64,000 bases of DNA from CBDCVA01 sp965222935 [NCBI: Candidatus Latescibacterota bacterium]. GTDB taxonomy: Bacteria > Latescibacterota > CBDCVA01. Under the pieces are notes generated by a model. That model did not search any database. It was not told where the DNA came from and saw nothing but the letters and a program-made list of their open reading frames with translations. The stretch covers positions 310,001 to 374,000 of the forward strand of contig CBDCVA010000001.1 in NCBI GenBank assembly GCA_965222935.1, in the 5' to 3' direction. The position numbers and the translations under genes are program-made. Position 1 is the first letter of the stretch. Every line of letters begins with the position of its first letter. Below are positions 1-8,305 of this stretch, in pieces.

Positions 1-1992
1 ATCGGCTGGCATGTCGCCGAGGCGATTGGTGCCGACCCCGATCGCGTGGACAGGGTCCTCTTTAACGAGATCACGCGTTCGGGGGTGGATGCGGGTATGG
101 CCGATCCACGCAAACTGGACGAACGCAAGATCAACGCTCAGCAGGCGCGACGCGTCCTCGATCGCCTGGTCGGCTACAAGGTCAGCCCTTTCCTCTGGCA
201 GGTCGTGGCCAAGGGCTTGAGTGCCGGACGGGTGCAGTCGGTTGCCCTACGGCTTGTCTGCGAGCGCGAGGCTGAGATCGACGCCTTCATGCCGGTCGAG
301 CACTGGACCCTTGAAGTCACTCTGTTCGATGGGGAGCGAGACATCACCTTCATCGCGCGCGTGGTGACCCTTGATGGACGTAAGGTGGCGGTCCCCGAAG
401 ATGGCAAGAAGCCGACCATCCCCGATGAGGCTACGGCGCACGACCTCGTGGCAGAGCTAAGGCGGCAAACATTCGTCGTCGCGAAGGTCTCGAAGAAGAT
501 GCAGAATCGCCGCCCTCCACCGCCCTTTATCACGAGCACTTTGCAGCAGGAGGCCGCGCGGAGGTTGGGCTTCACGGCCAATCGAACCATGTCCGTCGCG
601 CAGCAGCTATACGAGGGCGTGCAGATCGGCCGCGAGACCGTGGGACTCATCACCTACATGCGCACCGACTCCACCCGCCTGGCGAAGGAGGCCGCGGCAG
701 AAGCCCGCGAGCACCTGCGGCGTGCCTATGGTGCGGATTACGCTCCCTCCAAGCCGAGAACCTACGCCGCGAAGAAAGGGGCCCAGGACGCCCATGAGGC
801 CATCCGCCCCACGTCCGTCTCCCGTACCCCCGATCAGGTGGCGCGGCGCCTCGACTCTGATCAGGCACGGCTTTACCGTCTAATCTGGGAGCGCTTCGTC
901 GCCTGTCAGGCCGCCGACGAGAAGCGCCAGGTGACGACCGTGGACGTGACGGCGGGTCGGTTCGGGCTTCGGGCCTCGGGCTACGTTGTGATTTTCCCCG
1001 GCTATACTGCGGTTTACAAGGAATCGGAGGAACCCTCGGACGAGAAGGCGCTGCCGGGCGGCATCGTCGAGGGGGCCGATATGGTCGCTCGCGAGATCGC
1101 GCCCAAGCAGCACTTCACCAAGCCGCCGCCTCGCTACAGCGAGGCGACCCTCGTGCGGGAGCTTGAGGCGCGCGGCATTGGCCGACCGAGCACCTATGCG
1201 CAGATCCTCTCGACGATTGGGGCGCGCGGCTACGTTGATAGACAGCGGCGACAGTTCGTCCCGACTGAACTGGGCGGGGATGTCAACAAGACTCTCTTGC
1301 GTGCCTTCCCCGATGTCGTGGACGTGGACTTCACCGCGCGCATGGAGAACGAGCTCGACCGCGTCGAAGGTGGGGTCCGCGAGTGGGCCGCTGTGGTGCG
1401 CGATTTTTACGAACCCCTGGAGCAGGCGCTCGACGAGGCCTTCCGCCAGAAGCGCTCCTTTAAGGAAGCCCTCGTGGAACGGACGGACGAGCGGTGCGAT
1501 AAATGCGGTGCCGAGATGGTGATCCGGTGGGGACGCCGGGGGAAATTTCTGGCTTGTTCGGCCTTTCCCAAGTGCCGCAACGCGCGTCCCCTTGAGCCTA
1601 GAGCTGCCCCGGAGCCCACCGACGAAACCTGCGATCAGTGCAGCGCGCCGATGGTCATCCGCACCGGACGCCGGGGGAAGTTTCTGGCTTGTTCGGCTTA
1701 CCCCAAGTGCGAGAACACGCGTCCCTTGCCTTTGGGCATCACCTGTCCCGAGCCGGAGTGCGATGGCGAACTGGCCGAACGCCGTACCCGTCGCGGCCGC
1801 GTCTTCTACGGGTGTACGAACTATCCTAAGTGTCGGTTCACCCTTCCCTCGCGGCCCGTGGACAAAGTCTGCCCCCTATGCGGAGTCCGTCCGGTGATCG
1901 AGGTGGACGACGATCCACAGATGCTGCGCTGCCCGGCGTGCAAGGCGACGTTCGAGCGCGAAACCGTGCCCGAGGTGGCGGCGTTGGCCTAG
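1..1992 (+). CDS. topA: DNA topoisomerase I, 5'-truncated by window edge
   Basis: Type IA topoisomerase that relaxes negative supercoils by cutting one strand. The frame is open from base 1, where the residues IGWHVAEA belong to the end of the Toprim domain, so the start lies upstream of the window. The active-site region reads GLITYMRTDSTRL, with Tyr as the nucleophile, at about residues 215-227 of the visible part. The C-terminus carries three C4 zinc modules (CDKCG, CDQCS and CPEPEC, each followed by a C-x4-KC-type pair), and then a weaker fourth module starting CPLCG. The next gene, xerC, begins 30 bases after the stop. The family assignment is secure; only the missing N-terminus is unknown. 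Confidence 0.97.
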   Translation: MGWHVAEAIGADPDRVDRVLFNEITRSGVDAGMADPRKLDERKINAQQARRVLDRLVGYKVSPFLWQVVAKGLSAGRVQSVALRLVCEREAEIDAFMPVEHWTLEVTLFDGERDITFIARVVTLDGRKVAVPEDGKKPTIPDEATAHDLVAELRRQTFVVAKVSKKMQNRRPPPPFITSTLQQEAARRLGFTANRTMSVAQQLYEGVQIGRETVGLITYMRTDSTRLAKEAAAEAREHLRRAYGADYAPSKPRTYAAKKGAQDAHEAIRPTSVSRTPDQVARRLDSDQARLYRLIWERFVACQAADEKRQVTTVDVTAGRFGLRASGYVVIFPGYTAVYKESEEPSDEKALPGGIVEGADMVAREIAPKQHFTKPPPRYSEATLVRELEARGIGRPSTYAQILSTIGARGYVDRQRRQFVPTELGGDVNKTLLRAFPDVVDVDFTARMENELDRVEGGVREWAAVVRDFYEPLEQALDEAFRQKRSFKEALVERTDERCDKCGAEMVIRWGRRGKFLACSAFPKCRNARPLEPRAAPEPTDETCDQCSAPMVIRTGRRGKFLACSAYPKCENTRPLPLGITCPEPECDGELAERRTRRGRVFYGCTNYPKCRFTLPSRPVDKVCPLCGVRPVIEVDDDPQMLRCPACKATFERETVPEVAALA

Positions 1993-2021
1993 CAGGGGCC
2001 GCACAGCCGAGGTCGGAAACC

Positions 2022-2936
2022 GTGGAAGCAGTCATCGGACGCTTTGCTCGTGCGCTGGAACTGGAGCGCGATGCCTCCTTGAACACGATCAACGCCTATA
2101 TCGGCGATCTGCGTCAGTGCGCGGCTTTCCTCGCACAAGAGCTCGGCCGCACGCCCCAGGAAGAGGATTTGACGCGAGCCGCCGTCCGAGACTTCCTGGC
2201 GGCGCTTAGGCTGGGCGGTTGCTCGCGAGCGACACTCGCGCGCAAGCTGGCAGCGATCCGCACCTTCGGGCGCTTCCTCGCCCGTGAGAACGGCGAGTCA
2301 CCCCCTGCTTTCCTCTCCGTGACTATGCCGCGGACCGATCGGCGTCTGCCCGACGTGCCTTCCAGCCACGAGATGACTGTGCTCTTGGAAGGAACGCCCA
2401 CCCATGTCCAGGACCTGCGCGACCTTGCGGCGATGGAGCTCCTCTATTCTTCCGGTTTACGCGTCTCGGAGCTCGTGGACCTCAACGAGAGTGACTTGGA
2501 TCTTGAGCGCGGCCTCGTGCGCGTGCGCGGCAAGGGCCGCAAGGAACGGCTTGTGCCCGTCGGTGAAGCGGCCGGGGAGACGCTCGCTCGCTACTTGCGC
2601 GATCGCCAAAGGCGTAAGTTGGCGGCGCGATCCGGTATCTCGGGCGGGGCGCTCTTTCTCAATGCGCGAGGTGGGCGGTGGTCCGCGCGGAGTGTCCAGC
2701 GTGCTGTGGCGCGTTACGGCCAACAGCGGTTAGGGGCGCGGCGGTTGCATCCCCATGCGCTGCGCCACGCCTGCGCGACGCACCTTCTGGACGAAGGGGC
2801 GGACCTGCGCACGCTGGCGGAGTTCCTGGGGCACGAGCGTCTGGCGACCACTCAGGTGTACACTCATGTCTCGCTGGAGGCGCGGCGCCAAGCCTACCGG
2901 CGCGCCCACCCTCGAGCGGAAGCGGAGGCCCCATGA
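2022..2936 (+). CDS. xerC: Tyrosine recombinase XerC
   Basis: Site-specific tyrosine recombinase expected to resolve chromosome dimers at dif. The GTG start gives 304 residues, the normal XerC size, and follows a GAGG about 7 bases upstream. A longer frame into topA is open, but it would add residues that do not resemble the family. The N-terminal SAM-like core-binding domain spans about 1-95. Catalytic residues visible are Arg147 in SSGLRVSEL, Lys171 in RGKGRKERLVPV, His245 and Arg248 in HPHALRHACATHLL, His271 in LGHERL, and Tyr280 in TQVYTHV. The stop overlaps the hslV start as ATGA. The position between topA and hslVU matches the codV gene of Firmicutes, which supports a housekeeping rather than mobile role. 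Confidence 0.93.
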   Translation: MEAVIGRFARALELERDASLNTINAYIGDLRQCAAFLAQELGRTPQEEDLTRAAVRDFLAALRLGGCSRATLARKLAAIRTFGRFLARENGESPPAFLSVTMPRTDRRLPDVPSSHEMTVLLEGTPTHVQDLRDLAAMELLYSSGLRVSELVDLNESDLDLERGLVRVRGKGRKERLVPVGEAAGETLARYLRDRQRRKLAARSGISGGALFLNARGGRWSARSVQRAVARYGQQRLGARRLHPHALRHACATHLLDEGADLRTLAEFLGHERLATTQVYTHVSLEARRQAYRRAHPRAEAEAP

Positions 2937-3520
2937 GCGTCCTTTGGCCCTCGCGGGACTGGCGCATGGAATCCAGCGCTCGCGGTGGGGGCTTTCACGG
3001 CACCACGATTCTCGGCGTGCGCTCTGGTAACAAGGTCGCTCTGGGCGGCGACGGTCAGGTGAGCTTCGGCGATACCGTCGTCAAGCATGGCGCCCGCAAG
3101 ATCCGGCGGATGTTCAATAACACGGTCCTGGCGGGCTTCGCGGGCACGGTGGGCGACGCCCATGCGCTCCTGGAACGGTTCGAGGGCAGGCTCGATGAGT
3201 TCTCCGGTAACCTCCAGCGTGCGGCGGTGGAGTTGGCCCGGGAATGGCGCACCGACCGAGCTCTGCGGCGCCTCGAGGCGCTCTTGGCTGTCATGGATCG
3301 GGGGACTTCGCTTATCATTTCGGGTGAGGGAGACGTGATCGAGCCCGACGACGGCATTATCGCGCTCGGCGCGGGCGGACCCTACGCGCTGGCCGCCGCA
3401 CGTGCCCTGGTCGAGATCTCGCCCAACATGCAAGCGCGTACCGTTGTCGAGAAGGCGCTGACGATTACCGCGTCCATTTGCGTTTACACCAACGACCGCT
3501 TTGCCATCGAGGTCCTCTGA
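2933..3520 (+). CDS. hslV: ATP-dependent protease subunit HslV (N-terminally extended)
   Basis: Proteolytic subunit of the HslVU (ClpQY) protease, a double hexamer of N-terminal nucleophile hydrolases gated by HslU. Family motifs are GGDGQVSFGDTVVKH, GFAGTVGDA, EWRTDRALRRLEALL and ALGAGGPYALAAARAL. The catalytic Thr lies in FHGTTILGV and is not next to the initiator Met. The ATG at 2933, overlapping the xerC stop, leaves about 23 residues before it; an internal ATG at 2966 would leave about 12. No start codon lies closer, so a propeptide must be removed. The FHxTTI context resembles the Bacillus enzyme. It abuts hslU with no gap. Family is certain; the start is not. Confidence 0.93.
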   Translation: MSVLWPSRDWRMESSARGGGFHGTTILGVRSGNKVALGGDGQVSFGDTVVKHGARKIRRMFNNTVLAGFAGTVGDAHALLERFEGRLDEFSGNLQRAAVELAREWRTDRALRRLEALLAVMDRGTSLIISGEGDVIEPDDGIIALGAGGPYALAAARALVEISPNMQARTVVEKALTITASICVYTNDRFAIEVL

Positions 3521-4951
3521 ATGGGTGCAAGCCTAACGGACCCTATCCTGCTGCCGCAGGTGGACGAGCGCGCGCCCGCGCCTAGCGCGGACCCCGGCGC
3601 ATCGCTGACCCCCAAAGCGATCGTGCGCGAACTGGACCGCTACATCATCGGCCAGGACCGCGCCAAGAAGGCTGTGGCTATTGCACTGCGCAACCGTTGG
3701 CGGCGGCTTCAAGTCTCCGACGCCCTTCGCGACGAGATTATGCCTAACAACATCATTATGATCGGGCCCACGGGCGTCGGCAAGACGGAGGTCGCACGCC
3801 GGCTGGCGCATCTGGCGGACGCTCCCTTCATCAAGGTCGAGGCCTCGAAGTATACCGAGGTCGGCTACGTGGGCCGCGACGTCGAATCCATCGTCCGTGA
3901 CCTGGTGGACATCTCCGTCACGATGGTCAAGGTCGAGCGGACTCAGGCCGTTCAGCGAGAGGCGGAAGAGCTCGCGGAGGACCGTCTGCTTGACCTGCTC
4001 CTGCCCGCATCGTTGCGTGGCAACGGTAGTGAGCGCGGCGCGGATGACCCCGAAGCGCGCGAACGCTGGATACGCACGCGGGAGAAGATGCGAGAGCGCC
4101 TGGCTCGCGGCGATTTGGACAGCCGTCAGATTGAGTTGGAGGTCCCCAACGACCGCTTCCCCATGGTCGAGGTCTTTTCGCCCGCCGGTATGGAGGAGAT
4201 GGGGATCAATATCCAGGAGATGTTCGGCGGCTTGATTCCACCGCGTGTGCGCAGGCGACGCATAAGCGTGCCCGAGGGCCGCAAGATCCTCGTCCAGGAA
4301 GAGGCGCAGAAGCTCATTGACATGGACGAGGTGATCGGCGAAGCCGTCCGCCGCGTCGAGACCTCCGGCATCGTCTTCCTCGACGAGATCGACAAGCTCG
4401 TGGGTGACCACGGGCGTGAAGGCGGCGGGGAAGTCTCCCGCGAGGGCGTCCAGCGTGACATCCTGCCCATCATCGAGGGCTCTAGCGTAACGACCAAGTA
4501 CGGCATGGTGAACACCGACCACGTCCTGTTTGTGGCGGCGGGCGCCTTCCACTCGGCCAAGCCCTCGGACCTGATTCCCGAGCTTCAGGGACGCTTTCCC
4601 ATCCGCGTCGAGCTCGATTCGCTCGGAGCCGGCGACTTCGCCCGTATCCTCACCGAGCCCGAGAACGCCCTCCTCCGCCAGTACACCGCGCTCATGGAGA
4701 CCGAGGGCATCCACCTTCACTTCACGCCCGGCGCGGTTCGCGAAATCGCGGCCATCGCCGATGGGGTGAACCAGCGCACCGAGAACATCGGCGCTCGCCG
4801 CTTGCACACGGTCATGACCACGCTGCTCGAGGACCTCCTCTTCGAAGCCCCCACTGCCCGTAAAGGCGAACTGCGCATCACGCAGTCCCACGTGCGTAGT
4901 CGCCTGCGCGATGTCGTGGCTGACGAGGACCTGGCACGGTACATCTTGTAA
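3521..4951 (+). CDS. hslU: HslVU ATPase subunit HslU
   Basis: AAA+ unfoldase (476 residues) that caps HslV and feeds it substrates. The start codon follows the hslV stop directly, so translation is coupled. The family N-terminus reads LTPKAIVRELDRYIIGQ, Walker A is GPTGVGKT at 82-89, and Walker B is IVFLDEID near 283-290. The intermediate I-domain lies between them. The conserved C-terminal tail ends LARYIL, the segment that inserts into HslV pockets to open the protease. Residues 1-25 are a short poorly conserved extension. The reading frame is intact with all core motifs. Confidence 0.97.
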   Translation: MGASLTDPILLPQVDERAPAPSADPGASLTPKAIVRELDRYIIGQDRAKKAVAIALRNRWRRLQVSDALRDEIMPNNIIMIGPTGVGKTEVARRLAHLADAPFIKVEASKYTEVGYVGRDVESIVRDLVDISVTMVKVERTQAVQREAEELAEDRLLDLLLPASLRGNGSERGADDPEARERWIRTREKMRERLARGDLDSRQIELEVPNDRFPMVEVFSPAGMEEMGINIQEMFGGLIPPRVRRRRISVPEGRKILVQEEAQKLIDMDEVIGEAVRRVETSGIVFLDEIDKLVGDHGREGGGEVSREGVQRDILPIIEGSSVTTKYGMVNTDHVLFVAAGAFHSAKPSDLIPELQGRFPIRVELDSLGAGDFARILTEPENALLRQYTALMETEGIHLHFTPGAVREIAAIADGVNQRTENIGARRLHTVMTTLLEDLLFEAPTARKGELRITQSHVRSRLRDVVADEDLARYIL

Positions 4952-4968
4952 AGCGTCGTTCCCGAGCC

Positions 4969-5889
4969 ATGACCAAGGACTTGCTCTCGGTTGCCGACCT
5001 TTCAGCCGGCGAGATCACCGATCTGCTGGACCAGGCGATGACGCTCAAGGCAGTTCGACGGGACGGCGACGCGCCCAGACCCTTCGCGGGGCGGACGCTG
5101 GCGAATATCTTCGATAAGCCGTCCTTGCGCACGCGGATCACCTTCGAGCTAGCGGCGCTTGAGTTGGGCGGCTACGCCATCCGCTTGGCCACCTCGGAGA
5201 TCGGCCTGGGCGAGCGCGAGACGATCGGCGACACAGCTCGTAACTTGGAGCGCTGGGTGGATGCCGTCGCGGCGCGCATCTCGTCCCACGACGACCTTGC
5301 CGTGCTGGCCCGGGCCATGCGCACCCCTGTCATCAACGCGATGACTGACGCCGAGCACCCCTGTCAGGCCCTTGCCTTCGCGCTGACCGTCCGCGAGCAT
5401 CGCGGCGAGCTCCGCGACCTCCACACCGTCTTCGTTGGCGCCGGCAACAACGTCTCTCACTCGCTCATGCTTCTGAGTCCCTTGGCGGGCATGGACTTCA
5501 CGCTCTGCTGCCACCCAAGCTATGGTCCCTCGCCCGAAGTCGCCGACCGGGCGTCGGCCCTTGCCTCGGCGCACCGAACCCGCTTCGCAGTCGTGCACGA
5601 TCCCCAGGCGGCGGCCGCAAGCGCGGACGTAATCTACGCGGATGTCTGGGTCAGTATGGGTGAGGAGGCGCAAGCTCAGGCGCGCCTCGCCGCTTTCCGC
5701 CCCTACCAGGTCAACGAGGCTCTTCTGGAACACGCGCGATCCGGGTGCCTGGTCAGCCACTGCCTTCCAGCCAAGCGCGGCTTGGAGATCACCGACGCGG
5801 TGCTTGACGGCACTGCCTCCGTGGCCTTCGACGAGGCCGAGAACCGGCTCCACATCCAGAAAGCAGTCCTCGCGGCGCTCGTCGCTTGA
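4969..5889 (+). CDS. argF: Ornithine carbamoyltransferase
   Basis: Transfers the carbamoyl group of carbamoyl phosphate to ornithine, giving citrulline in arginine synthesis. The carbamoyl-phosphate loop is DKPSLRTR at about 49-56, a family variant of STRTR. HPCQ lies near 130, the ornithine SMG loop in DVWVSMGEE, and HCLPAKRG near 264-271 with the catalytic Cys. The size (306 residues) is typical. The SMG loop and HCLPAKR argue for ornithine rather than aspartate as acceptor; an acetylornithine enzyme is less likely. No other arg genes are nearby. The gene sits 17 bases after hslU, and its stop overlaps a possible TTG start of the following lipoprotein gene. Confidence 0.93.
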   Translation: MTKDLLSVADLSAGEITDLLDQAMTLKAVRRDGDAPRPFAGRTLANIFDKPSLRTRITFELAALELGGYAIRLATSEIGLGERETIGDTARNLERWVDAVAARISSHDDLAVLARAMRTPVINAMTDAEHPCQALAFALTVREHRGELRDLHTVFVGAGNNVSHSLMLLSPLAGMDFTLCCHPSYGPSPEVADRASALASAHRTRFAVVHDPQAAAASADVIYADVWVSMGEEAQAQARLAAFRPYQVNEALLEHARSGCLVSHCLPAKRGLEITDAVLDGTASVAFDEAENRLHIQKAVLAALVA

Positions 5890-7595
5890 GGCCCGTGGCG
5901 GGCCGAGCCGCGCTGTATCTGGCGACGCTTGGCATCGGTTGCGCCCAGATGGGGTCTCCGCCCGGCGGCCCTCCGGACACGACTCCACCAACCGTGATCC
6001 AGACTGCACCCCCGGCGGGCGCAACGGAAGTTCCTGCCGATGCCGAGCTACGCGTGACCTTCAGCGAGCGCATGGACCATGGGAGCGTCGAAGCGGCGGT
6101 AAGCCTTTGGCCCCGAGTCGGCCGACGACTTCGCTTCGACTGGAGTGGCACGACCTTGCGTCTCGTGCCCGAGACGCCACTAGGTCCCGACACGTCCTTC
6201 GTCCTCACCATCGCCCCGACGGCCCAGGATGGGCGACGCAATGTGCTGTCCGCGCCGGTGCAGGTGGCCTTCTCCACGGGTTCGTCGCTCGCCCGGGGCC
6301 AGGTTCGGGGTCGCATTCTTGCCTTCGGGCGGGGACAAGGCACCCCATGGGCGATCGCCTACGCCGCGCCCGACGGGGGTGGTGAGGTACCCATCGGCAG
6401 CGCGCAACCGCTGATTGCCGCGCCCGCCGACAGTGGCGGCCACTTCGTCCTGGGCCCGCTTCCGCCGGGCCGGTACCGCGTCTTCGCCATGGTCGATCGC
6501 GACGGTGATCTGGCCTACGCCCCAGGTGAGGAAGCGCTCGCGGTTCCGCCGTGGGACGTGGCCTTCTCGGACGACGGTGGCACCATTGCAATGGGCCTTT
6601 TGGAGCCCTCGATCGAGGACACCTTACTCCCACGTCTGGAGGCGGTCGAGGCGCCGGACGATCGGCAGTTGCGCCTGCGTTTCAGCAAGCCGATTGTGTC
6701 AGCGGGGGACCTTCGCATCGTGGAAGCGGGAACGACGCGGGAGCTACCGGTCCTCGCCGCCTTTTCAGACCCGCGCGATCCGAAAGCGTTCATCGCCGTG
6801 ACCCCACGTCGCGATCCCGGTGCGTCCTACGTCCTAGCCGAGATCACCGCCGAGGATGACGCCGGGGTCGCCGCCGAGGTCCTCTTACCTAGGGATGTTC
6901 CACAGGCTGCAGCGCAGGACACAACGCCTCCCGTGGTCCTCGAGGTCAGCCCCGCCGATAGCGCCACCGGCGTGGCACTGAGCGCATTGATCATGGCCGA
7001 GTTCGCCGAAGCTGTTGTCGCCAAGCCCGACGCCGCCTTGCGCGTCGAGCGGTTGGGTCAGCAGGGGGGAGACCCGGTTGCGGGCTGCAGCGGGCAGCCC
7101 CGTCCGACCCAGTTGACCTTCCGACCAGACTCGGTATGGGCATCAGGCGCAACTTACCGCGCCATCCTCGATCTGGCGGCCATCCTCGACCACGCGGGCC
7201 ATACGGGCGGTTCGTCGCCCAGGACGTGGATATTCACGGCAGAGGACACCAGGAATCTGGGGACGTTTGTGGCGACCGTCGTTGCCCATCCCGAGCAGGA
7301 TGGCGCCGTCGTGCTTGCGCTGCGGGAACTCGGCACTGGCGCAGGGGTCTATCCTCTGCGGGTTCCGCGCGGACGGGGCGTCGTGGCTTTCGACGTGCCG
7401 GGAGGCCAGTACGAGGTGCGCGCCTTCTGGGATCGCGATGGCGATGGCGTGCGGGACCGCGGGAGCGCCCTACCGTTTCAGCCCAGTGAGGTGCAGGTGG
7501 TGGCGGATACCGTGGCGGTTCGTGAAAGGTGGCGTTCGACGGGCGTGACGGTGCGGCTCCCGCCTCCACCCTGGGCCAATGAGGCCGGGCCGTGA
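5886..7595 (+). CDS. Ig-like (Big_5) domain lipoprotein
   Basis: Probable surface lipoprotein of unknown role. The N-terminus has a charged start, a short hydrophobic stretch and a lipobox-like LGIGC near residue 19. A G/P-rich linker leading into DTTPPTV follows, the usual opening of Big_5 Ig-like domains. A first Big_5 domain covers about 30-135. A middle carboxypeptidase-regulatory-like segment reads LPPGRYRVFAMVDRDGD. A second Big_5 opens at DTTPPVVLEVSP near 343, and a final prealbumin-like segment contains FWDRDGDGVRD. The TTG start overlaps the argF stop; a GTG at 5895 is an alternative. It heads the run leading into the MoxR/vWA cluster, but that link is only positional. Confidence 0.8.
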   Translation: MRPVAGRAALYLATLGIGCAQMGSPPGGPPDTTPPTVIQTAPPAGATEVPADAELRVTFSERMDHGSVEAAVSLWPRVGRRLRFDWSGTTLRLVPETPLGPDTSFVLTIAPTAQDGRRNVLSAPVQVAFSTGSSLARGQVRGRILAFGRGQGTPWAIAYAAPDGGGEVPIGSAQPLIAAPADSGGHFVLGPLPPGRYRVFAMVDRDGDLAYAPGEEALAVPPWDVAFSDDGGTIAMGLLEPSIEDTLLPRLEAVEAPDDRQLRLRFSKPIVSAGDLRIVEAGTTRELPVLAAFSDPRDPKAFIAVTPRRDPGASYVLAEITAEDDAGVAAEVLLPRDVPQAAAQDTTPPVVLEVSPADSATGVALSALIMAEFAEAVVAKPDAALRVERLGQQGGDPVAGCSGQPRPTQLTFRPDSVWASGATYRAILDLAAILDHAGHTGGSSPRTWIFTAEDTRNLGTFVATVVAHPEQDGAVVLALRELGTGAGVYPLRVPRGRGVVAFDVPGGQYEVRAFWDRDGDGVRDRGSALPFQPSEVQVVADTVAVRERWRSTGVTVRLPPPPWANEAGP

Positions 7596-8293
7596 TTGCG
7601 CATCCTTTCAGGTGTGACGTCTTGGGGCTTGCAGCACTGCTTGCGATCGTCTCGACGCTCGTCCCCTCAGTGAGCCGTGCCGCTGAGCCGACCCCGGGCG
7701 CCCGGTTCACCATCGCGCAGCTCCAGTACGACGGTGGTGGCGACTGGTACGCCAATCCCTCCTCGCTACCCAACCTCCTCGCCTTCATCGGGGAGCACAC
7801 GGGCATTTACATCTCCGAATCGCCCGCCCGCGTTTCGCTGCTGGACGAGGAACTCTTCAGTTACCCGTTCGTCTACATGACCGGCCACGGCAACATCGTG
7901 TTCTCCGAGGAGGAGATTCTGCGTCTCAGGCGCTATCTCACTCACGGCGGCTTTCTCCACGCGGACGACAACTATGGCATGGACGCCTCCTTCCGCCGCG
8001 AGATCGGCCGCGTTTTTCCAGACCGCGACTTCGTGCTCCTGCCGCCGGACCATGGGATCTTCCACTGTCACTTCGATTTTCCCCAGGGCCTGCCCAAGAT
8101 CCACGAGCACGATGACGAACCTGCTGAAGCCCTCGGCATCTTCTCCGATGACCGCCTCGCCCTGCTCTATACCTACCAGAGCGATCTCGGCGACGGCTGG
8201 GAGGACCCCGAAGTTCACCGCGATCCCGAACCCCTGCGGCAGGCCGCGTTGCGCATGGGGGCCAACATCGTCGTCTGGGTCCTGACCCACTAA
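7592..8293 (+). CDS. DUF4159 secreted protein
   Basis: Exported protein of the DUF4159 family, function not established. The GTG start overlaps the previous stop by 4 bases. A signal peptide (about residues 1-31, ending SRA) precedes the domain, which opens FTIAQLQYDGGGDWYANP. The core reads VYMTGHGNIVFSEEEILRLR and then YLTHGGFLHADDN, a layout like a GATase/flavodoxin-type fold. The end, LRMGANIVVWVLTH, is typical of the family. In other bacteria DUF4159 is often encoded next to MoxR, DUF58 and BatA-type genes, and here it belongs to the same run. A GATase-like fold is inferred from pattern only. Confidence 0.87.
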   Translation: MIAHPFRCDVLGLAALLAIVSTLVPSVSRAAEPTPGARFTIAQLQYDGGGDWYANPSSLPNLLAFIGEHTGIYISESPARVSLLDEELFSYPFVYMTGHGNIVFSEEEILRLRRYLTHGGFLHADDNYGMDASFRREIGRVFPDRDFVLLPPDHGIFHCHFDFPQGLPKIHEHDDEPAEALGIFSDDRLALLYTYQSDLGDGWEDPEVHRDPEPLRQAALRMGANIVVWVLTH

Positions 8294-8305
8294 GTGAGGC
8301 GCGCC

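Noticed and set aside
1830-2021. Longer xerC start inside topA
   Set aside because: The extra residues overlap the topA zinc module in another frame and have no XerC similarity; GTG 2022 gives the normal length.
2022-2936. XerC-type recombinase as a sign of a mobile element
   Set aside because: It sits in the conserved topA-hslVU context with standard XerC length, and no mobile-element genes are nearby.
3533-4891. 452-codon open frame antisense to hslU
   Set aside because: Mirror frame created by strong third-position GC in hslU; no family motifs and no ribosome site.
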